Shown here: in pieces, positions 1-5,456 of the stretch
Numbering within the stretch: the first letter of the stretch is position 1
How the letters are laid out: each line of letters starts with the position of its first letter
Source: Candidatus Altimarinota bacterium
GTDB taxonomy: Bacteria > Patescibacteriota > Gracilibacteria > BD1-5 > UBA2023
Direction of reading: 5' to 3'
NCBI GenBank assembly: GCA_943355085.1
Contig: CALREC010000131.1
Location: 1 to 5,456, forward strand
Length of the DNA stretch: 5,456 bases
The notes under the pieces: generated by a model
What the model saw: only the letters and a program-made list of their open reading frames with translations
Databases searched by the model: none
Told to the model about the DNA's origin: nothing
Program-made: the position numbers and the translations under genes

Positions 1-989
1 TTAAATTCAGCATTTCTAAGAATGAGATTATTGCTCAGTTGTATGGATATAATCTTATTGAACCCATTTCATTGAATGACTATATATCTTTCCTCGCTAT
101 TTTGTAGTATATTTGGACTAATGTTCGCGATATTGATAAGAGCCTCTGAGTGAATAAAAGTGATTTTTTGGTTTGAGGCTATCACTTGACCATTTTTTAA
201 ACCAAAAAACAAAAAATACTCTCCGCTGGAGAAGAGATTTTTTTCTATTGGAATAAATACATTTCCGCTTGAAAAAATCGTCCTAATACTTGCCCCGCCT
301 ATATTTATGTACTCAATATTTTCATAGCCACTTCCCGTTATCGTAAGGAGATTTGCGATATTTGAATTGTAGTGTGTTTGAGTAAGGTGGGGTATATTTG
401 TTATGTTTTGTCATATTCATAATGATATCATGTCAGGTTTTGTGCTGCCTGTAGATTCTCAGGACGGTATCACTCCTCATGAAAAAGAAGTGTTTTCTCA
501 TGGCAAAGCTTCCATCTGAGAAGCTTTGCTTTCTTTCTCATGAGTAGATATAAGTGTATCTACTATGATTTTTATAGGTTCTTTTTCGAGACTTTCTTCG
601 GTGCTCATATTCTTTGCTCTTCATGTAATTTTCACAAGAGATACATCTATAAGATCAAACACGATGGTGTCACCAAGGGGTAATTCTTTATCGTTTACCT
701 CTATCTTGGTGATATCAATACCTTTTTGTAAACTACTGATATCGAGCTTGATATGCCGTGCTTTATTGGATGTAAATACTCTCGTATATTCTACAATATC
801 TCCTGTTTTGTATGGTACTTCGCCTTGAAATTCTGTCTGCCAAGTTATATTTCTCATATATGTATCGGTGTGTAATTTCTCATCATGATTGAAGCTTTGA
901 ATTTCTATCAATAAGAGACAGAGACCTCAAAGGCTCAAGAGTAGTGCGTATATTAGTAATTTATACCTGTTTCTTATATTAGAAAACAT
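1..989 (-). CDS. Membrane-anchored protein with two IPT/TIG-like domains (C-terminus outside window)
   Basis: The first 329 residues of a gene that runs off the left edge. It is open only with eight TGA codons read as Gly (residues 21, 123, 164, 171, 177, 191, 193, 307). Residues 11-28 form a hydrophobic segment (LLIYALLLSLGGLCLLL) acting as signal or anchor; this favours the ATG at 989 over the later TTG at 911. Another ATG at 995 is equally possible. A beta domain (35-125) with YKTGDIVEYTRVF is followed by a Ser/Gly/Glu/Lys linker (about 125-200). Two IPT/TIG-like domains come next, one with LTITGSGYENI (residues 215-225) and one starting near 291 with IVIQGNGFNKI. Such Ig folds are usual in extracellular binding proteins. 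The start overlaps the stop of the previous gene by 11 bases, indicating an operon and possibly coupled translation. Its ligand is unknown. Confidence 0.85.
503..529. repeat. Intragenic 10-bp inverted repeat
   Basis: A perfect inverted repeat, gcaaagcttc (503-512) and gaagctttgc (520-529) around a 7-base loop, inside the linker-coding part of the IPT/TIG-like gene. In the minus-strand mRNA it would fold into a stable hairpin with no U run after it, so it is not a standard terminator in the direction of the gene. Confidence 0.75.
543..564. repeat. Intragenic 8-bp inverted repeat
   Basis: agtagata (543-550) and tatctact (557-564) pair around a 6-base loop, 13 bases from the stronger inverted repeat at 503-529. 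Both lie in the linker-coding region of the IPT/TIG-like gene. The stem is AT-rich and weaker, and may be chance. Confidence 0.55.
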
Positions 990-1413
990 ATACATTGAGT
1001 TGTTTTGTTACAAGGTTGAAGCCATCATTGAAGGTAATGGTAATGCTGGTTGGATTTGGGCTCGGTATGCTCGATGGAGAAAGGTAGGTAAAAGTAACAT
1101 AGGCACCACTGGCAGAGTCATATTGTACCTTACTTATCGAACCTCATAATATATTGCTTGAGCCAGCGCGTGGCGTTATGGTGTATGTAACCGGATCTTT
1201 CTCGTTGTCTCTAAAATAGAGAGTATAATTTTGTAATTTGCTTTTTCAAAGTAATTTCGGATTACTAGATGGATTGGTACTTATAACCACAGGGCTATTG
1301 TTTGCATTACCCACTACAGCACTGACTCCTATAGACTGTCTAGCAAGTACGGTAAAGAGGGAAATACTTGCAATAAAGATAGTAATCGAGATTATAATAT
1401 ATATATTTTTCAT
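979..1413 (-). CDS. Small exported Ig/cadherin-like protein
   Basis: A complete protein of 144 residues if two TGA codons (residues 56 and 90) are read as Gly; it ends at TAA. The N-terminus, MKNIYIIISITIF..., is a signal peptide or membrane anchor; cleavage after VLA (residue 24) is possible. The rest is a single beta-sandwich domain with NSPVVISTNPSSNP, YTLYFRDNEKDPVTYTI and SITITFNDGFNLVTKQLNVYVF, typical of cadherin-like or Ig-like surface domains. No catalytic residues are apparent, so a structural or binding role is likely. A second in-frame ATG two codons upstream (1419) could be the start instead. The gap to the preceding gene is 19 bases, and the next gene starts inside its 3' end, so it is very likely co-transcribed with both. 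The exact family is not recognised. Confidence 0.85.
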
Positions 1414-1432
1414 ACACATATACGAGAAAGAA

Positions 1433-2617
1433 TTAATCTTGTTTATTTCTTGCTTCCATAGCGTCCATAAGTTCTTTTCTGAGCCGTTCTTTTGATGCAG
1501 GAACGACTAAAAGTATATAGTATCCAAGAATCGTAAGCAATATAAGTATGATGGCGATGAGTGCATAGTTAAATCCAACATACTGTTCTTCGTATTCAAC
1601 AGTGATTTTTTTTGAATCACGAAACTCTTTACGTTCCTTATCTTTTCATTCATAAGAAAGGATAAGATTTGCCGTAAGGATTTTACTTACAGTGCGTATA
1701 TGGATAGACTCCCAAAATTGGAGGAAAGCACGTTTCTCTGCAGCTCTATCAGCATAGTACCCAGTTAAATCTTTAAATTTTACAATTTTACTTCCATCTG
1801 CCTGTAGTTCAGGATATCAGAAGCCTTCCCAATTGGATTCAAAACGACGTTCCGAGCCAGGAAGTACATTTCCAAGTCCATCATTGACTGGAATATAGTC
1901 AACCATTTTTTCTCCTACATAAGCACCTCAGGGGCTTATAATAGTTTCTTTTCCAATATTTTTTAATACCTCTCCTTTTTCATCCACGAGTTCAATTTTT
2001 CCAATAGGTTTCAAATGTGTGTTTCCTTCATTTTTGAACTTCGTTTCAAATACTATGGGAAATTCTTGAAAAGAGTTCGCAGGACTAAAACCTTTATCGA
2101 TTTTTTTTCCGACGTCAAAGCTTTGCATACTTCCGACTATTTTGATATTGCCAGGAACATTTATGAGTATGAGTACTCATAGTCTTTGTACTACTGCAAC
2201 CTGCCCTCCACTGGGTGCTCCAGGTGAGAAAAATATAGCTCCATAATGTCCTCCAGGTTCTCCTTTGGGTGGGACTTTTACTAGGAAGCGAACTTCTCGT
2301 GTTTCGCCTTTTGCGAGAGTTATATTTTGGTTCTCGATAGTTATCCAACTCGAGAGACTATACTCATCAGAAGTCTGATTTTGTGGTTTGACAAAAGTTG
2401 GTGTACCCGTATCATCTCCCGCTATGAAATCTTCTTTGGAAGTATAGAGAGTAATGGGCGTATCTGAATTGTTGGTGATTTTGATGGTCTCAAATTTCTC
2501 CTTTCATGTTTCTATAGTGAGCTCGTGCTTCAGGGGAGAGATTGAGAGGCTTGCATGAACAAGCGATGTACAAGAAAGGAAGAGTGTAAAAATGCTCAAA
2601 AATCGCAATAACTTCAT
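1433..2617 (-). CDS. DUF916/WxLIP-like membrane-anchored surface protein
   Basis: A complete protein of 394 residues if five TGA codons (residues 38, 147, 230, 267, 324) are read as Gly; it ends at TAA. MKLLRFLSIFTLFLSC... is a signal peptide with likely cleavage after VHA (residue 22). The first beta domain starts with KFETIKITNNSDTPI and contains PGGHYGAIFF (about 120-129) and a GVLILINVPG strand. The second contains NEGNTHLKPIG (196-206) and ends ERRFESNWEGFGYP. A transmembrane helix (351-372) is followed by a short, charged, probably cytoplasmic tail of 22 residues. This matches the layout of DUF916 (WxL-interacting protein) relatives, which in Gram-positive bacteria anchor secreted WxL proteins to the envelope. 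I recognise it from the motifs, not from a search. By analogy it may hold the secreted neighbours at the surface (inference). It leads a three-gene operon; the next start is 19 bases after its stop. There is no Shine-Dalgarno. Confidence 0.88.
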
Positions 2618-2649
2618 AAAAAAGAGAATAAATAATACATATAAGTTTT

Positions 2650-2677
2650 AATATAATGATTTTATTCAGAATTACAA
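2650..2677 (-). promoter_or_regulatory. Possible promoter of the DUF916-like operon
   Basis: Just after the terminator the minus strand has TTGTAA (2677-2672) and, 16 bases later, TATATT (2655-2650), resembling -35 and -10 boxes with four and five matches to the sigma-70 consensus. The -10 lies 32 bases before the ATG at 2617. The position between a terminator and an operon start supports it. The AT-rich background weakens it. Confidence 0.35.
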
Positions 2678-2685
2678 GAGAAAGC

Positions 2686-2726
2686 AAAAAATAACCCCTC
2701 TCCACGTATTTATGAAGAGGGGTTAT
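2686..2726 (-). terminator. Intrinsic terminator after the 219-residue protein gene
   Basis: A perfect 11-bp inverted repeat (2691-2701 and 2716-2726, arms ataacccctct and agaggggttat) encloses a 14-base loop. On the minus strand it is followed directly by a run of six T (2691-2686). It begins 25 bases after the TAA of the upstream gene. There is no T run on the plus-strand side, so it acts in the minus direction. It separates the 219-residue gene from the three-gene operon. Confidence 0.9.
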
Positions 2727-2750
2727 GACATGAAATTGCGTTAGTAAAAA

Positions 2751-3410
2751 TTAGAATGATCCAGTTACAGTAAATGTAAGAGTATCAGAATAATCTGAAG
2801 CAGCAGGCGTAAGAGTTGTTACGGAAGCAGTAACATTGAACGTTACATCGTTACTTCCATCAATTGGCTCTGGTTTATTTGTACTATAAATAATCTGAGC
2901 AGTATTATTGGTAATTTCGCTATTGAGCGTACCTCCGGCTACAAATCCAGTTGGTACTCCACTATCAGTAGTTCCAAGAGTAGAAACAAACTTATAACTT
3001 TCTACTACGTTATCAGTACTATCACTATTGATAACACCTGATGCAGTTGAGCTCTTGAGACCACCATTTGTCGACTGAGCAGTAACGATCACACCATTAT
3101 TTGCATTGGTTCCTACTTCTATATTGAGAGAGGCAGTTGCTGTTGTTGCAGAAAGAGTTCCGAGACTCAGACTTGCAGCGCTAATAGCCATAGTAAGAAT
3201 TGGTGCAACGGTTGCAGTTATTTGAATTCCATCAACACTTCCTGATGCACTTCCAGGAAAGGCTCCATCCCAAGTAATTGATTCGTCAAATGCTCCACTT
3301 CCAGTCACTGATCCAGTACCTATAACGGAAGGTGCGGCATGTGCTACATTCATAGCAAGGATGGCAACAGCTGCTACTCCTGATATAATTTTCTTAAAAG
3401 ATGTATTCAT
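2751..3410 (-). CDS. Secreted Ser/Thr-rich beta protein, WxL-like in layout
   Basis: A complete 219-residue exported protein. A classical signal peptide (MNTSFKKIISGVAAV..., lysines then a hydrophobic core) has a likely cleavage after AHA at residue 25. The mature part is rich in Ser, Thr, Ala and Val and has no Cys. It carries ATVAPILTM (66-74), SLGTL (82-86), TNANNGVIVTA (101-111) and ends YSDTLTFTVTGSF. That layout, with alternating beta strands, an LGTL turn and a final strand after a Y-S-D turn, recalls secreted beta-sandwich surface proteins of the WxL/fimbrial kind. The WxL motif itself is absent, so I do not assign it to that family. It is the only gene here without an in-frame TGA, although it has 22 glycines. 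It sits alone between a possible promoter and a strong terminator, consistent with an abundant, separately transcribed surface subunit (inference). No Shine-Dalgarno is present; AGGAG lies about 40 bases upstream, too far to act. Confidence 0.9.
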   Translation of the reverse strand: MNTSFKKIISGVAAVAILAMNVAHAAPSVIGTGSVTGSGAFDESITWDGAFPGSASGSVDGIQITATVAPILTMAISAASLSLGTLSATTATASLNIEVGTNANNGVIVTAQSTNGGLKSSTASGVINSDSTDNVVESYKFVSTLGTTDSGVPTGFVAGGTLNSEITNNTAQIIYSTNKPEPIDGSNDVTFNVTASVTTLTPAASDYSDTLTFTVTGSF

Positions 3411-3478
3411 ATAAGTAAAGTAAAATAATAAATAAAATATATAATGTAACTCCTGCCATGACGATCAAGCTCTATATT

Positions 3479-3509
3479 ATCATAGACAGAGAAGATCTTT
3501 GTTTGACAA
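3479..3509 (-). promoter_or_regulatory. Possible promoter of the 219-residue secreted protein gene
   Basis: On the minus strand a -35-like TTGTCA (3509-3504) is followed after 19 bases by a -10-like TATGAT (3484-3479). Each matches the sigma-70 consensus in five of six positions. This would give a leader of about 60 bases before the ATG at 3410. An alternative -35, TTGACT at 3541-3536, is only 15 bases from GATAAT at 3520-3515. The 160-bp gap is AT-rich, so chance matches are likely. I see no other structure in it. Confidence 0.33.
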
Positions 3510-3570
3510 ATTCTATTATCGCTTTTTTAAATAAAAGTCAAGAGAATTTTAGAGATTCTTTTATTTCTGT

Positions 3571-5456
3571 CTAATACTGTAGTGTTATTCAGAAATTTGC
3601 GAGTGATTGATAGATGCCAGCACTTTGAATGGGGTCTATTTTTGAACCGTATTTTATAGTGTAGATATATATTTTTTGATTTCCATTCACGTCTGGTGAA
3701 AGCGAAGAACTTCCAATAACCGTAGGAGAAATAGCCGTAAGAGAATTGCTATATGTTTTTAGGTTACCACTTCATGACTCCGTCCAATCAAATCCATATC
3801 CCTTACTTATCGTACCACTCCATGAAGCCATTTGTGCTATTCAGGCATTCATAGTACCACTTCCGCCGATCGTAAGATTGAACCCTGCTCCAAGTGTTTT
3901 GATGGTAACAATGATATCGCTCGAAGCAAAAGTTATATTTCCTGGAGAAAGTGTCCCAATGTTGACGCTGCCAGTTGATATACTCATCTCAAATGCATCC
4001 ACATAAAATATATTTATCTGTCTAGTGGTATTCAAAGCAGTATCGCTAATGGAGAATGTAGAGCGGTATTTTCAGTAGGGGAGAGTCTTGGTTGTATATG
4101 TTGCTTGGGTGCTCGTTGCCCCAGAGGAACTTATATTTCCAAGAGTTACTCCAGACCAACTTGCGCCAGTCCATTTTTCGACGACAAATGTTTGAGACAT
4201 ACTATCTACACCGATATTGTCAGAATAATTATATACGAGTGATATATTTCCAAGAGGAAAGAGGGTGTTATCTGTAATATTTACAGAACTTATGATCGGT
4301 GTAGTGCTATCGAATACATTTGACGCCCCAGGGGTTCCTTTTGGAGTCGGAGTATCAAACCCCACCGATGCAACCGCACTATACCAGTTTGTCGAGAGAA
4401 GTCCGTCTCCTGGGAAATTTACTCGTTCCATAGAGATATTGAGTCCACCGCTGCCAGTTGGCCAAGGACTCGCTTTAGCGCTATCAAATGTAATATTTTG
4501 TGGATTTTTAAGCAGAATATTTGTTTGAGTTATTGAAGAAAGATTTAACAGAGTTGTTATGTAGTCTGGTATGACAGCTCCTGTGAGGAGAGAACTACTA
4601 GGGTCTGTACTGGCTATGAGGTACACTCCATTTCCGGGAATACTTGCATCCGCAGGAAGAGTAAAACTTCCAGCATTCGCAAGAGTCCAACCCGAGAGTG
4701 AAACACTCGTAGACCCAAGATTTCGAAGCTCTATATATTGATTGGCCTGAGTTGTTGAAAACATCACCTCATTGATTACGACACTTGCATTAACGGTCGT
4801 TCGATTATTGGCTCATTCGGTCGGAGATATGTTACTTATAGCATCACTTATGGCTCCTGTTTTGATGGAAATTTGTGATGTTCCTGGCGTAAGGGCTACT
4901 GAACTTGCTCCAAGATGTATTTCTGCAGTATTTCCAGATATATTAGTCACCGTGGCACTAGTAAGAGATCCTCATCAATTGAGGACAAAATCAGTTGTCG
5001 CATCTGCCTGATTGATGGTTGAGCCAGAAAAAGACTCAGAAAATGTGAGATATACTACATCATCATTCACATCTCCAATCGCACCAGCATCGTAGCGTGC
5101 TCCGATGATAATTGGTCCTACTCAATCGATACTATTTGTTGAGGAGCCTTCTGTTGTAGCGACATTGCCACTTGCATCTCCGAGGGTGGTGTTTGCTGTA
5201 ATCTGAATGCTCGGAGTTTGATCACCATCATAGCTGGCTTTCTCTGTAACAAGTGCGCAGAGGGTATTGGTTGCGCAGAGGGTATATCCACTATTGGTAT
5301 AGGATCCAGCTCAGATAGAGACAGTTATGCCACCAGTTCCAGAAATAGCTTCGCTCCAGAGAAGCTTTAAGGCATCTATATAACCATTTCCATCCTGATC
5401 GAGAGTCGTTCGGCTCATAAGTTTTGGTTTTATCTCGTCTGTCGAAGAAGTGCTCG
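3571..5456 (-). CDS. Large multidomain surface protein with lamin-tail-like domain (N-terminus outside window)
   Basis: The C-terminal 627 residues of an exported surface or adhesin-type protein; the N-terminus lies beyond the right edge. It is open in one frame only if nine TGA codons (low coordinates 5311, 5122, 4975, 4972, 4813, 4072, 3841, 3772, 3589) are read as Gly; it ends at TAG. Numbering from the window edge: an Ig-like module (about 1-112) starts with a calcium-loop-like DQDGNGYID at 19-27; a second, similar module (113-224) has the matching VNDDVVYLTFSE; a lamin-tail-like domain (225-379) runs from VVINEVMF through QYIELRNLG and LSGWTL to GTPGASN; another Ig-like domain (383-485) has GKYRSTFSISDTALN; a C-terminal beta module (487-627) carries NIGTL and ends AGIYQSLANFGITLQY. 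The last module resembles the end of the 219-residue protein encoded next. The only cysteines seen are residues 60 and 66. Precise function is unknown; binding to the cell surface or another cell is inference. Confidence 0.88.
5254..5285 (-). repeat. In-frame tandem duplication, 18-bp period
   Basis: The 14-base string tgcgcagagggtat (plus strand) occurs at 5254-5267 and again at 5272-5285, a period of 18 bases or six codons. It encodes TLCATN followed by TLCALV and so creates a Cys pair five residues apart, the only cysteines in the visible 627 residues. It looks like a small in-frame duplication. Confidence 0.8.

Noticed and set aside
565..828. Plus-strand open frame of 87 codons
   Set aside because: It lies entirely within the minus-strand IPT/TIG-like gene, has no recognisable domain and no ribosome binding site, and is a shadow. 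The same holds for plus-strand frames at 1238-1495, 3746-4006, 4092-4277, 4265-4528 and 4772-5011.
621..911. A separate 96-residue gene starting at TTG 911 and ending at TGA 621
   Set aside because: The frame is open upstream to ATG 989 with a hydrophobic anchor and downstream to the window edge once TGA is read as Gly.
2115..2348. Minus-strand open frame of 77 codons
   Set aside because: An out-of-frame shadow of the DUF916-like gene with low-complexity, Arg/Ser/Thr-rich content. The frame at 2490-2705 is also rejected because it crosses the terminator and promoter region.
1433..2617. Lipoprotein signal (L-F-L-S-C) in the DUF916-like protein
   Set aside because: Position -3 before Cys is Phe, not a lipobox residue, and a better signal peptidase I site (V-H-A then S) follows. 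The protein already has a C-terminal membrane anchor.
2751..3410. Calling the 219-residue protein a true WxL-domain protein
   Set aside because: No W-x-L motif is present; its one Trp is in S-I-T-W-D-G. Only the general layout is similar.
3541..3570. A terminator after the large surface protein gene
   Set aside because: Only a weak 5-bp AT-rich stem (AGAAT/ATTCT) is present, with no clear T run right after it.
1..5456. Pseudogene or frameshift decay as the reason for the many TGA interruptions
   Set aside because: No frame changes are needed. Only TGA interrupts, never TAA or TAG, and the joined proteins have coherent signal peptides, domains and membrane anchors.
1..5456. UGA = Trp (mycoplasma-type code 4)
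   Set aside because: Trp is encoded by TGG as usual, and several TGA codons sit at Gly positions of turns (for example IPT/TIG G-x-G-F at 69-71), including two that align with GGN codons in sister modules.

Overview
The window reads as a piece of a bacterial genome in which UGA is not a stop codon. All five genes lie on the minus strand. Under the standard code four of them break into fragments that end only at TGA. If TGA is read as an amino acid, the fragments join, in frame, into long secreted or membrane proteins with sensible domain structure. By hand I count 24 in-frame TGA codons, while the four visible gene ends use TAA three times and TAG once, never TGA. Several TGA codons fall where the fold expects glycine, and two align with ordinary glycine codons in sister domains of the same protein. 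This is genetic code 25 (UGA = Gly), known from the candidate phyla Absconditabacteria (SR1) and Gracilibacteria (BD1-5). I therefore infer a member of one of these lineages. I cannot tell which one from the sequence.

Layout in transcription order, from high to low coordinates. (1) 5456-3571: the C-terminal 627 residues of a large surface protein with two Ig-like modules, a lamin-tail-like domain, another Ig-like domain and a C-terminal beta module. (2) A roughly 160-bp gap with a possible promoter, then 3410-2751: a 219-residue secreted, Ser/Thr-rich beta protein, followed by a strong intrinsic terminator (2726-2686). (3) A possible promoter, then an apparent three-gene operon. It begins with a 394-residue DUF916/WxLIP-like protein with a signal peptide and a C-terminal membrane anchor (2617-1433). 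Next comes a 144-residue Ig/cadherin-like exported protein (1413-979). The last gene encodes an N-terminally anchored protein with two IPT/TIG-like domains and runs off the left edge (989-1). It overlaps the stop of the gene before it.

Every gene encodes an exported or envelope protein, so this is a cell-surface locus. A DUF916-like membrane protein next to secreted beta proteins resembles in outline the csc/WxL surface clusters of Gram-positive bacteria, but no WxL motif is visible. My working inference is a WxL-cluster-like surface assembly in a UGA-recoded, probably host-associated bacterium. There are no RNA genes, mobile elements or CRISPR arrays that I can support. None of the four visible starts has a good Shine-Dalgarno sequence. 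Nearly all of the window is coding once TGA is read through; the only gaps are about 130 and 160 bp.
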